Position numbers and translations under genes: made by a program. The notes beneath the pieces were generated by a model. The model was given only the letters and a program-made list of their open reading frames with translations, was not told where the DNA came from and did no database searches. 38,116 nt of DNA from an uncultured Collinsella sp. GTDB taxonomy: Bacteria > Actinomycetota > Coriobacteriia > Coriobacteriales > Coriobacteriaceae. Below, piece by piece: positions 7,960 through 15,644 of this stretch. The stretch covers positions 1 through 38,116 of the forward strand of contig CABUIY010000019.1 of assembly GCA_902491765.1 (NCBI GenBank). The letters are read 5' to 3'. Every line of letters begins with the position of its first letter. Position 1 is the first letter of the stretch.

Positions 7960-9219
7960 ATGAAATACACCAAGCTCGAGCGTAACTGGGTCATGTACGA
8001 TGTGGGAAACTCGGCCCTCGTACTGCTCAATACCTCGGTGGTGCCCATCTACTTTAACGCCATCAATACCGGTGCTTCCTCGGCAGACCTGGTGGTCGCT
8101 TGGGGCAACGCGCAGACGATTGCCTCGCTGGTCATTGCCATGCTCATGCCCATTCTGGGCGCGCTTGCCGATTACGCCGGCAACAAGATCAAGTTCTTCT
8201 TGGGCTTCTTCCTCACGGGCCTGGTTCTTTGTCTGGCGCAGGCTATCCCAATGTCCGCCATGGCATTTTTGACTGTGTACGTGCTGTGCACCATCGGCCT
8301 CAACTCTTCTATGACGTTCTACGACGCCATGCTGCCCGACATTACCACCGACGAGCGCATGGACGCCGTGTCCAGCTCGGGCTATGCCTGGGGCTACATC
8401 GGTTCCACCGTGCCGTTCGTCATCTGCCTGGCGCTCATCATGGGTGGCCCCGCTCTTGGCGTCCCTACCATGCTGGCAACGCGTCTGTCGTTTATCATCA
8501 CTGGTGCCTGGTGGCTCATCTTTACCATGCCGCTCATTCGCACCTATAAGCAAAAGTACGGTCGCGAGCGCGGTCCCGAGGACACTATCGGCCACATCGC
8601 GGGCGGTGTGTTCTCCGAGGTCGGACACACCATGCGCGAGATCGCCCACAACAAGACCGTGCTGGTCTACATGATCGCGTTCTTCTTCTATATCGACGGT
8701 GTGCACACGGTCATTTCCATGGCCACCAGTTACGGATCGGCCTTGGGCATCGATTCGACGCAGCTGGTCCTGGCGCTGCTCGTCACGCAGTTTGTTGCTT
8801 TTCCGTCTGCCATCATTTACGGCAAGCTCGCCGGCCGCGTGGGCACGCTCAACATGATCCTGGTGGCGGTCGCCGCCTACATGGGCATTGTGCTGTTCGC
8901 CGCGTTCTTCCTAAAGACCGCCTTTGAATTCTGGGTGCTTGCCATTATGGTCGGCCTGTTCCAGGGCGGCGTGCAGGCGCTCAGCCGTAGCTATTTTGGC
9001 CGCATTATCCCCAAGGAAAAGTCCAACGAGTACTACGGCTTCTTTGACATCTTTGGTCGTTATGCAAGCGTTATGGGCACCTTCCTGGTGTCGGTTGTCA
9101 CCTCGCTGACCGGCAACCCGTCGCTGGGCGTCCTTTCCATTGGTGTGCTGTTGGTCGTTGGCTTTATGCTGCTGGTCCGCCTGTCCCGCATGACTCGGGC
9201 GGCAGGGCATGCCGCATAG
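7960..9219 (+). CDS. UMF1-family MFS transporter (Atg22-like)
   Basis: A 419-residue protein with about twelve hydrophobic segments. It begins KLERNWVMYDVGNSA, the start typical of the UMF1/Atg22-like branch of the major facilitator superfamily (W-x-x-Y-D-x-x-N-S). The cytoplasmic loop after helix 6 is charged, and the second half carries the FGRIIPKEKSNEYYGFFD motif common in the family. In yeast the Atg22 relative exports amino acids from the vacuole; in bacteria the substrate is generally unknown. The gene appears monocistronic. The next terminator-like hairpin is at 9334, just before the following gene. Confidence 0.85.
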   Translation: MKYTKLERNWVMYDVGNSALVLLNTSVVPIYFNAINTGASSADLVVAWGNAQTIASLVIAMLMPILGALADYAGNKIKFFLGFFLTGLVLCLAQAIPMSAMAFLTVYVLCTIGLNSSMTFYDAMLPDITTDERMDAVSSSGYAWGYIGSTVPFVICLALIMGGPALGVPTMLATRLSFIITGAWWLIFTMPLIRTYKQKYGRERGPEDTIGHIAGGVFSEVGHTMREIAHNKTVLVYMIAFFFYIDGVHTVISMATSYGSALGIDSTQLVLALLVTQFVAFPSAIIYGKLAGRVGTLNMILVAVAAYMGIVLFAAFFLKTAFEFWVLAIMVGLFQGGVQALSRSYFGRIIPKEKSNEYYGFFDIFGRYASVMGTFLVSVVTSLTGNPSLGVLSIGVLLVVGFMLLVRLSRMTRAAGHAA

Positions 9220-9311
9220 GAGCGAGCGGCTATTGTGCCTGTCCGCGATACTCTTTTGGGGTTATCCGCAATAAACATTCTGACTTTCGAACAATGATTA
9301 GCCCAAGTGGG

Positions 9312-9317
9312 TATGAT
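9312..9317 (+). promoter_or_regulatory. Possible -10 of the glycosyltransferase-kinase operon
   Basis: TATGAT preceded by GTGGG lies 74 bases before the ATG at 9391. Transcription from here would start near 9324, ten bases before the terminator-like hairpin at 9334. The -35 is weak. Confidence 0.4.
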
Positions 9318-9333
9318 GGAGTCAGCTAGGTCG

Positions 9334-9369
9334 CGGGGCGTCGCCTGTGTTTGGCGGCGTCCCGTTTTT
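9334..9369 (+). terminator. Terminator-like hairpin in the glycosyltransferase leader
   Basis: CGGGGCGTCGCC pairs with GGCGGCGTCCCG (12 bp including G-T pairs) around a 7-base loop and is followed by five T. It may end the MFS transcript, yet only 21 bases separate the T tract from the next ATG, leaving no room for a promoter. It could therefore act as an attenuator of the downstream operon. Confidence 0.65.
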
Positions 9370-9390
9370 GTGTTGCAGGGAGGGTAAGGC

Positions 9391-10578
9391 ATGAACGCCA
9401 CGGTCGTGATTCCAACGTATTGGGCGGGCGATGACGCTCGCGCAAACGCCCCTGGCACCTATGACCATTCGACGCGACTCAACGCCGACAATCCCGAACT
9501 CGACCGCTGCCTGGCCTCGCTTGAGCAGGTGCGCGACATCCCGCGCATCATCCTTTTGGTGGTCTGTCCCGTTTCTGCCACAGCCGATGTGTCGCTGCGC
9601 GTACACGAGATTGTCGACGCGCATCCCACGCTCAAGGTCACCGTTGTCACCAACACCCAGGCCTCGCGCGTCGCAGACCGGGTTGCTCAGATCGCGCCCA
9701 AGGGTTCGGGCGAGTGCGTGAGCCTGCGAGGCTACGGTGCCATCCGCAACATGGGGCTGGCCTGTGCCGCTGTGCTGGGGCATGACGCGGTTATCTTTTT
9801 GGATGACGATGAGACTGTCATCGACGCCGACTTTATGAAGCGCGCGACCTATGCGTTGGGGCAGCAGACACGTCAGGGCTTGCCGATCTTGGTCAAGAGC
9901 GGCTATTTCTACGATCGCGACGGCTCGCCGTTGGCTCCCACGGACAAGGCGGGCATCTGCCATCGTTGGTGGACCAAGCGCATCGAGTTCAACCGTTGGA
10001 TGAAAAAGGCGCTCTCGGGCACCCGCATCTCGCGCTCCAACTACGTGTGCGGCGGCCTGATGGCCCTGCACGCCCGCGCCTTTACGCGTGTGGCCTTTGA
10101 CCCGTTTATCACCCGCGGCGAGGACTTGGATTACCTCTTTAACATGCGCATGTTTGGCTACGACGTGTGGTTCGATAACGAGTGGACCGTGCGCCATCTG
10201 CCTCCGGAGTCCGAAAAGCGCTCACCGCGATTTATGCAGGATGTATACCGTTGGTACTACGAACGGGCCAAGTTGACATTCGCCGCGCATCAAAAGGAGC
10301 TCATTCCCGTTACGGCGGCATCGCTCATGCCCTACCCGGGCCCGTGGATTTCGCGCGAGCTCGACGACCGCGTGCGCAAGACCGCTATGGTCCGCAGCGT
10401 GTTTACCCGCGAGCATGAGGGCTACCTGCGCATCTGGCGCCATGGTATCGACGAGGCAAAGGCCTATGCGCGCCAAAACGCTGCAAGCTATCTGCGTTTC
10501 CAGAGCTTTTGGCCCAAGATCATGGACGGGCTTTGGCGTGACGCACAACTGATCAGTATCCTGGAGGGGGCCGAATGA
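9391..10578 (+). CDS. Family 2-like glycosyltransferase
   Basis: A 395-residue, mostly soluble protein with a GT-A fold. It opens NATVVIPTYW, has IFLDDDETV with Asp138-140 (nucleotide-sugar and metal binding), YGAIRNMGL at about 115-123, and a later GED motif near 243-245 (general-base region). It should transfer a sugar from a nucleotide-sugar to an unknown acceptor at the cytoplasmic membrane face; no membrane helix is evident. Its TGA overlaps the ATG of the next kinase gene (ATGA at 10575-10578), so the two are translationally coupled. The pairing suggests a surface glycan whose synthesis is linked to the second LytS/LytTR system. Confidence 0.8.
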   Translation: MNATVVIPTYWAGDDARANAPGTYDHSTRLNADNPELDRCLASLEQVRDIPRIILLVVCPVSATADVSLRVHEIVDAHPTLKVTVVTNTQASRVADRVAQIAPKGSGECVSLRGYGAIRNMGLACAAVLGHDAVIFLDDDETVIDADFMKRATYALGQQTRQGLPILVKSGYFYDRDGSPLAPTDKAGICHRWWTKRIEFNRWMKKALSGTRISRSNYVCGGLMALHARAFTRVAFDPFITRGEDLDYLFNMRMFGYDVWFDNEWTVRHLPPESEKRSPRFMQDVYRWYYERAKLTFAAHQKELIPVTAASLMPYPGPWISRELDDRVRKTAMVRSVFTREHEGYLRIWRHGIDEAKAYARQNAASYLRFQSFWPKIMDGLWRDAQLISILEGAE

Positions 10579-11918
10579 TCGACCGCCGCGCCCAGCGCGA
10601 TAGTTCAATATCAATCTTTCGCATCATTGCCGTTGCCTGCGCCATTTGCGTGCTGGTGTACTTTATTTTTGCCTTGGTGACCGGTATCGAGCCGATCGCC
10701 ACGGTGATTGCCTGCGCGCTGCTGTGCATCTTTCTGTGCATTTTTATCTTTTTGACGCTCAATCCCGATTCGGTGCGCTCCCAGTACACCGAGGAGACGC
10801 TCTCGGTGGCCTCGGCCATGCTCGAGGACATTAAGGGCGGTCTGACGCAGGAGTCGGCGCGTTTGGTGTGCCGGCGCATTTTGCCCGAGACGCGCGCCAT
10901 GACGGTGGCCATCACCGACGAGGGCAACGTGCTTGCCTGCGCGGGCGAGTTTGAGGAAAAACTGCTGCCTGATACCCCCATCCACACGCTTGCCACACGC
11001 TACGTTATCGAACATGGCATCGTGCAGTCGTTCAACCGTATGGTGGATGTCGTGGGCTCGGACGGCTCGCACAACCAAGTCCCCGCCGGCATTATCGCCC
11101 CCATCAAGGTGGGCGATCGTACCGTCGGTACGCTCAAGTTCTACTACAAGACCCCGCGCGCCGTCGACCGTACCCAGTACGCGCTTGCCTCGGGCTTTGC
11201 CGAGATCTTGTCCACACAGCTCGCCATCCACGAACTCGAGGTGCAAAAGGAACTCACGGCGCGCGCCGAGGTGCGTGCGCTGCAGGCGCAGATTAACCCG
11301 CACTTCCTGTTCAACACGCTGAACACCATTGCATCGTTTACGCGCACCGACCCGCTGCGGGCCCGCGAACTGCTTCGTGAGTTCTCATCGTTCTATCGTG
11401 CCACGCTCGACAACTCGGGATCGCTTATTCCGGTCTCGCGCGAGGTCGCACAGACCAAGCGCTACCTTACCTTTGAGAAGGCCCGCTTTGGCGAGGACCG
11501 CGTGCTTGCGACGTTCGATGTGTCCGAGGACGTGGAAGATACGCTGGTGCCGGCGTTCGTGATCCAGCCGATTGTCGAGAACTCCGTGCGTCATGGTATG
11601 GGCGATGACGGCGCCCTGAGGATCGACGTGACCGTTCACCAAGACGGCGAGGACGCAATCTTGATTGCCGTGGCCGATAATGGCGTGGGCATGGATGAGG
11701 GTACCGCCGCCAGACTGTTTGACGAGCGCTCTGCCCGTCCCGACGCCAGCTCTCCCCAGGGTGGCGGCGCCGGTGTGGCCATGCACAATATTTCGGAGCG
11801 CATCCATCGCTTTTATGGGCCGCACTCCTATACGCGTGTCGAATCGGCGCCGGGCAAGGGCACCAAAGTGCTCCTTCATCTTGATTTGTCAGAGAGCATC
11901 TTCGACATTCAAGAGTAA
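10575..11918 (+). CDS. LytS-like sensor histidine kinase (second pair)
   Basis: A 447-residue paralogue of the kinase at 4663. Two membrane helices (about 13-36 and 41-62) precede a GAF-like region (about 70-215), the His_kinase domain with His243 in LQAQINPHFLFNT, and an HATPase domain with N box IVENSVRHG and DNGVGM. The start overlaps the stop of the glycosyltransferase gene by four bases, and a GGAGGGGG ribosome-binding site lies within that gene. The architecture and much of the central sequence (LASGFAEILSTQLA against LASGFADLISTQLA) match the first kinase, so one pair probably arose by duplication. Confidence 0.87.
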   Translation: MIDRRAQRDSSISIFRIIAVACAICVLVYFIFALVTGIEPIATVIACALLCIFLCIFIFLTLNPDSVRSQYTEETLSVASAMLEDIKGGLTQESARLVCRRILPETRAMTVAITDEGNVLACAGEFEEKLLPDTPIHTLATRYVIEHGIVQSFNRMVDVVGSDGSHNQVPAGIIAPIKVGDRTVGTLKFYYKTPRAVDRTQYALASGFAEILSTQLAIHELEVQKELTARAEVRALQAQINPHFLFNTLNTIASFTRTDPLRARELLREFSSFYRATLDNSGSLIPVSREVAQTKRYLTFEKARFGEDRVLATFDVSEDVEDTLVPAFVIQPIVENSVRHGMGDDGALRIDVTVHQDGEDAILIAVADNGVGMDEGTAARLFDERSARPDASSPQGGGAGVAMHNISERIHRFYGPHSYTRVESAPGKGTKVLLHLDLSESIFDIQE

Positions 11919-11930
11919 AATAAAAGGCTA

Positions 11931-11959
11931 CGGGCTCAACGTCATGCGACGGATGCCCG
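11931..11959 (+). other. Hairpin between kinase and regulator genes
   Basis: CGGGC and GCCCG enclose CGTC-ATGC-GACG in the 72-base gap between the second kinase and its regulator. There is no T tract, so it is not a normal terminator. It could tune regulator expression or stabilise mRNA. Confidence 0.3.
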
Positions 11960-11990
11960 GCGTAGTTAGTTGACGAAAGGTTTTATCCCT

Positions 11991-12707
11991 ATGCTGCGTG
12001 CGATGATTGTGGATGATGAGGCGCCGGCTCGCTCGGAGCTTCGCTTCCTGCTCGAGCAAACGGGCAAGATCGGCACGATCACGGAGGCGTCGAGCGTCCG
12101 CTCCGCCATCGAGATGCTTATGGAAAGTCGCGTGGATGTCGTGTTTCTCGATATCTCGATGCCCGGTGCCTCGGGCCTGCAACTTGCCGAGGCGCTGCAT
12201 AAGCTCAAAAATCCGCCGGCGATCGTGTTTGTGACTGCGTATAGTGACCATGCGGTCGAGGCATTCGACGTGGATGCCGTCGATTATCTGATGAAGCCGG
12301 TCGAGGAAGCTCGCTTGGATCGCGCGATCGAGAAGGTCATGCAACGCGCCAAGCCGGTTACGGACAGCAAGGTGACCATCGAGCGTATCCCGGTGGAAAA
12401 GGGTGGCCGCAAGGTGCTCATTCCCGTGGACGACATTCGCTTTATCATGGCCAAGGACGATTACTCCTGCATCTATACCGTCGATGATCGCTTTTTGTCG
12501 ACGACCTCGCTGGCGCAGTTTGAGGCCAAACTCTGCGACTTTGGCTTCTTCCGTGTTCACCGCCGCTATATCGTCAACTTGGCGTGCGTCACGGATGTGG
12601 AGACGGTGCCCTCGGGCGCCATCCAGCTGGGCATTACGGGCGTCGACGAACGCGTGCCGGTTTCGCGCCGCCGCGTCGTGCCGCTCAAGAAGGCTCTGAG
12701 TCTCTAG
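11991..12707 (+). CDS. LytTR-family response regulator (second pair)
   Basis: A 238-residue regulator. The receiver domain has Asp8-Asp9 and phospho-acceptor Asp54 in VVFLDISMPG. The LytTR DNA-binding domain spans about 130-238 with FFRVHRRYIVN and a VPVSRRRVVPLKK ending. ATG at 11991 is chosen because GAAAGG lies ten bases upstream; an in-frame TTG at 11970 sits before that site. It is the partner of the kinase at 10575. The receiver and LytTR parts resemble those of the regulator at 6087 closely enough that shared or overlapping DNA targets are possible. Confidence 0.87.
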   Translation: MLRAMIVDDEAPARSELRFLLEQTGKIGTITEASSVRSAIEMLMESRVDVVFLDISMPGASGLQLAEALHKLKNPPAIVFVTAYSDHAVEAFDVDAVDYLMKPVEEARLDRAIEKVMQRAKPVTDSKVTIERIPVEKGGRKVLIPVDDIRFIMAKDDYSCIYTVDDRFLSTTSLAQFEAKLCDFGFFRVHRRYIVNLACVTDVETVPSGAIQLGITGVDERVPVSRRRVVPLKKALSL

Positions 12708-12713
12708 CACACT

Positions 12714-12763
12714 GGCCCCGCAGCCCTGTAGACCCATCGTCTGCGGAGCCGTGGGGCCTTTTT
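12714..12763 (+). terminator. Intrinsic terminator after the second LytTR gene
   Basis: GGCCCC (12714-12719) pairs with GGGGCC (12753-12758), with an inner CGCAG/CTGCG helix, and is followed by TTTTT. It begins six bases after the regulator stop. The next ATG is only 40 bases beyond it. Confidence 0.7.
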
Positions 12764-12802
12764 ATATGTATCTGCCGAATCGTTTTTTGCGGAAGGGATC
12801 CC

Positions 12803-13270
12803 ATGAACAGTGCAAGCGCCAAGCGCATCGACATCATCTCGGACACCCACGGCTGTCTTTCGCCTGCGCTCCTGGATGAGCTTGAGGGCGCAGACCTGAT
12901 TATCCACGCCGGCGACCTCACGTCAGAGATGGACTACGAGCACCTATGCACCATCGCCCCCGTTCGGGCCGTACTGGGCAACAACGATTACTACCGCGAC
13001 TACGGCCCCGATGTAGACCGTCTTGCGCTCTTTACCTACGAAGGCCTTAAATTCGCCGTAGCCCACTACCGCGAAGACCTTCCGGTGGGATCCGTAGACG
13101 TAGCCATCAACGGCCACACCCACGTAACCAAAGAAGCCCAAGTGGGCCGTTGCTTAGTCCTCAACCCGGGCAGCGCCAGCTACCCCAGAGGCACCCGAGG
13201 CCCCACCATGGCCAGAATGCTAGTAAAAGACGGCAAGATCCTAAGCACTAAGTTTATTGACCTAGAGTAA
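12803..13270 (+). CDS. YfcE/MJ0936-family metallophosphodiesterase
   Basis: A 155-residue cytoplasmic enzyme with all calcineurin-like metal motifs in order: D14-T-H16, G-D38, G-N60-N61-D62, H88 and G-H105-T-H107. This compact family hydrolyses phosphodiesters in vitro with Mn or similar metals; its natural substrate is usually not known. ATG at 12803 has GGAAGGG upstream; longer in-frame starts run through the terminator of the previous gene and are rejected. The last third of the gene is noticeably less GC-rich in codon choice. A strong terminator follows at 13280. Confidence 0.85.
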   Translation: MNSASAKRIDIISDTHGCLSPALLDELEGADLIIHAGDLTSEMDYEHLCTIAPVRAVLGNNDYYRDYGPDVDRLALFTYEGLKFAVAHYREDLPVGSVDVAINGHTHVTKEAQVGRCLVLNPGSASYPRGTRGPTMARMLVKDGKILSTKFIDLE

Positions 13271-13279
13271 TCACAACAA

Positions 13280-13309
13280 AAACGGGGGATGCAGATGCGT
13301 CCCCCGTTT
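13280..13309 (+). terminator. Intrinsic terminator after the phosphodiesterase
   Basis: AAACGGGGGATGC pairs with GCGTCCCCCGTTT (one G-T pair) around AGAT. The A-rich left arm and T-rich right arm suggest it could work on both strands. Confidence 0.75.
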
Positions 13310-13330
13310 CCATTTGAGCCAAAGGCGGAA

Positions 13331-13415
13331 GTTCAACAAGATCCATCAGACCAACCCCGCCGAGGAGCATGCGGGCTAGCCGCGCAGCGGCGCACGCCCG
13401 CAAAACTGATTGAAC
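13331..13415. other. Nested inverted repeats upstream of the giant hairpin
   Basis: GTTCAA (13331-13336) pairs with TTGAAC (13410-13415), GCGGGC (13371-13376) with GCCCGC (13396-13401), and GCCGC with GCGGC inside that. With the next element, it fills the 370 bases between the phosphodiesterase terminator and tRNA-Asp with foldable sequence and no gene. Confidence 0.4.
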
Positions 13416-13427
13416 AAAGTGACGGCA

Positions 13428-13572
13428 GGGAGGGTCTCCGGGGCCGGCTGGCGCGGGTTAAGTTTGTCGCGAGTTCCGCACGCAAAGGAAAGCACTTAAT
13501 GTGCTTTCCGTCTTGCGCAGGACTGTAGAGCAGCAAACTAAACCCGCGCCAGCCGGCCCCGGAGACCCTCCC
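13428..13572. repeat. 145-bp giant hairpin with 39-bp arms
   Basis: Left arm 13428-13466 and right arm 13534-13572 are reverse complements at 38 of 39 positions. The 67-base centre contains a further hairpin, GGAAAGCAC-TTAAT-GTGCTTTCC (13487-13509), flanked by CGCAA/TTGCG. Transcribed, it would give a long near-perfect double-stranded RNA, an expected RNase III substrate. No coding potential is supported. The outer arms begin with GCAGGGAGGG, similar to the GCAGGGCGGG in the two modules at 16204 and 17119. Confidence 0.8.
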
Positions 13573-13604
13573 GGAGGGACCGAAAAATTTTTTCAAAAAA
13601 GTTG

Positions 13605-13634
13605 TTGCGCGGCGGACAGACTTCTGTGTATACT
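13605..13634 (+). promoter_or_regulatory. Promoter of tRNA-Asp
   Basis: TTGCGC (13605-13610) and TATACT (13629-13634) are separated by 18 bases and lie about 46 bases before the tRNA. An A/T-rich run (13583-13600) upstream could serve as an UP element. Confidence 0.5.
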
Positions 13635-13680
13635 AATCCCCGCAGCGCACGCGAGCGGAAACAAACGCGAACGACTGCCT

Positions 13681-13758
<78 letters not shown>

Positions 13759-13768
13759 ACGCAATTAA

Positions 13769-13794
13769 AGCCACGTCTTCGGACGTGGCTTTTT
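13769..13794 (+). terminator. Terminator of tRNA-Asp
   Basis: AGCCACGTC-TTCG-GACGTGGCT is a perfect 9-bp stem with a stable TTCG tetraloop, followed by T tract. Confidence 0.9.
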
Positions 13795-13800
13795 GCGTTT

Positions 13801-14117
13801 GATGCACTTTGTTTTGATAGAACGATCGCCCTGGTGCATCTTCGCCCAGAACCCCCGCGCCTTCGGGAACGCAAGTAAAATCTAATGAGTATATCTGTCT
13901 GAACAACAGCTTTGTTGCGCAACACCTGTTCTACGAGACAGGGGGTTAGGTTATACTAAATTGCACTGTGCGCCGCATCTGATGCATTTCGCTCCAAGCG
14001 CGGCACTCAGTGGATATCCGATTTACCATTTGGATGTCCTGGCGGTCATTTAGCGTCTCGACACAAGCTCGGCCCCGGAGCTCGTTCGAGCTGTTCGTAT
14101 TCCTTGAAAGGGGAAAA
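13801..14117 (+). promoter_or_regulatory. Leader and likely control region of the Rrf2 operon
   Basis: No gene is visible in these 317 bases. GATGCAC (13801-13807) and GTGCATC (13834-13840) form an inverted repeat. The perfect 12-bp palindrome TGTTGCGCAACA (13913-13924) lies inside outer arms GAACA (13901) and TGTTC (13927). TATACT at 13952-13957 is a good -10 with a weak TTCTAC -35 at 17 bases. The palindrome ends about 28 bases upstream of that -10, a natural place for autoregulation by the Rrf2 protein. The implied leader is about 150 nt. Confidence 0.45.
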
Positions 14118-14603
14118 ATGGACATATCGAGGAAGACTGATTACGCCCTTCGTATGCTGGCGATGCTTGCCGAGGATCCGGAGTGCTTGCTTTCTGTTCG
14201 CACCGCTGCCGAAGAGGTCAATGTTCCGTATTCGTTTGCCCGCTCGATTCAGCACGGTTTGGTCCAGGCCGGTATTGTGGAGAGCCTGCGTGGCGTCCAC
14301 GGTGGCATGCGTCTCAAGGTCAGTCCGGACGACGTCACTATCCGCCAGGTCGTCGAGGCCGTTCAGGGTCCTATGGTTATGAACGATTGCACCGCGCCCG
14401 ATGGTGACTGTGCGCGCATGGGCGCGTGCTGCTATCATCCCCTGTGGGCCGGAGCCCAGGCGTTGATGCGCGACTACCTCGATTCCGTTTCGCTCGGCGA
14501 CATCGTCGCTCACCGCCAGTTCCCGGCCGTCGATCCCAAGTTCGCCGACCGCGAAGCGTTTCCCGAGTACGCCACCTGCGCGTGCGCTTACCGGGAGGAA
14601 TAG
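14118..14603 (+). CDS. Rrf2-family transcriptional regulator, likely Fe-S or redox sensing
   Basis: A 161-residue regulator. The N-terminal winged helix (about 1-70) begins MDISRKTDYALRML, as in Rrf2, IscR and NsrR. Cys91, Cys98 and Cys104 occupy the position and approximate spacing of the IscR/NsrR cluster ligands, with an extra Cys105 and a C-terminal pair Cys154/Cys156. Binding of an iron-sulfur cluster and response to oxidative, nitrosative or iron stress are inferred from those cysteines. ATG follows GAAAGGGG. The MutY-like gene starts 21 bases downstream with its own site, so the two form an operon. Rubrerythrin nearby fits an oxidative-stress theme. Confidence 0.82.
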   Translation: MDISRKTDYALRMLAMLAEDPECLLSVRTAAEEVNVPYSFARSIQHGLVQAGIVESLRGVHGGMRLKVSPDDVTIRQVVEAVQGPMVMNDCTAPDGDCARMGACCYHPLWAGAQALMRDYLDSVSLGDIVAHRQFPAVDPKFADREAFPEYATCACAYREE

Positions 14604-14624
14604 CGCCGCATAAGGAGCATAGCC

Positions 14625-15530
14625 ATGATTCAGGACCCCTTTCGTTCGATGATTCGTTCGGAAGGGGTCCTGCGTTATCGCGACCTTCCGTGGCGCCGCA
14701 CACGCGATCCGTACATCATTTGGCTTTCTGAGGTCATGCTGCAGCAAACGCAGGTGCCGCGTGTGGAGGCGCGCATGCCGGTGTGGCTCGATCGTTTTCC
14801 GACTGTGCAGGCGCTTGCCCAGGCCGCGCCTTCCGATGTTTTGGACGCTTGGCAGGGCATGGGCTACAACCGACGCGCTCTGGCGCTTCATGGGGCCGCT
14901 CAGCGCGTTGTAGAGGACTGGGACGGGGAGTTTCCGCGTGAGACGCGTGACTTGGTCGCTCTGCCCGGCATTGGCCCGGCAACGGCGCAGGGCATCCGTT
15001 CGTTTGCGTTTGATCTTCCAGGCGTGTATCTAGAGACCAATGTGCGCACGGTCTTTTTGCATCATTTCTTTCCCGATGTGCCGGCCGTTCCCGATCGCGA
15101 GCTGGTGCCGCTGATTCAAGCCGCCTGTCCGGCGGCCCCTGGTGCGGCGGCGGATGAGATTGCGCCCTTTGCCGTGCCTCAAGACGATGCCGACACGCCG
15201 CGCGCATGGTATTACGCGTTGCTGGATTACGGCGCGTATCTTAAAAAGACGCTGCCCAATCCGTCCAGGCGGTCGGCGGGCTATAGTCGTCAGTCCAAGT
15301 TTGAGGGCTCGCGTCGCCAAAAGCGCGCCCACATTGTGCGCATGCTGCTGGCGGCGCGCGATGGGCAACCGGCAGGTATTACGCTCGATGAAGCCGTTGC
15401 AGGCGTTAACGAGATGGAGACGGCAGCCGGCCGAGAGCCGGTCGAGCGCGAGCTGGTCGCAAGCATTCTTGCCGATCTGGAGCGCGAGGGCTTTTGCGGC
15501 TCCGAGGGCGATCGTTGGCTGAGTGTGTAG
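14625..15530 (+). CDS. MutY-like DNA glycosylase without Fe-S ligands
   Basis: A 301-residue helix-hairpin-helix DNA glycosylase. The N-terminal half is clearly MutY-like: LPWRRTRDPYIIWLSEVMLQQTQV holds Glu36, the catalytic glutamate position, and LPGIGPATA (about 113-121) is the HhH motif. Three differences stand out. The catalytic Asp of MutY (LDGNV) is replaced by Glu137 in YLETNV. The four-cysteine cluster after the LMDLGA-like motif is absent (LLDYGAYLKKTLPN). The usual C-terminal NUDIX-like 8-oxoG domain is replaced by a short tail. It may remove adenine opposite 8-oxoguanine by a clusterless mechanism, or act on another lesion. It is cotranscribed with the Rrf2 regulator. Confidence 0.78.
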   Translation: MIQDPFRSMIRSEGVLRYRDLPWRRTRDPYIIWLSEVMLQQTQVPRVEARMPVWLDRFPTVQALAQAAPSDVLDAWQGMGYNRRALALHGAAQRVVEDWDGEFPRETRDLVALPGIGPATAQGIRSFAFDLPGVYLETNVRTVFLHHFFPDVPAVPDRELVPLIQAACPAAPGAAADEIAPFAVPQDDADTPRAWYYALLDYGAYLKKTLPNPSRRSAGYSRQSKFEGSRRQKRAHIVRMLLAARDGQPAGITLDEAVAGVNEMETAAGREPVERELVASILADLEREGFCGSEGDRWLSV

Positions 15531-15644
15531 CTCACTCGAATCTGAAGAACGGGATTGTAAGGTTTAAATTCTCGGCATGAGGGCATCCTTAAAGCAAGGC
15601 CGCTCAAAGTCTGTGGGCGGCATGCGTTGAAGGGAAGTACACCT

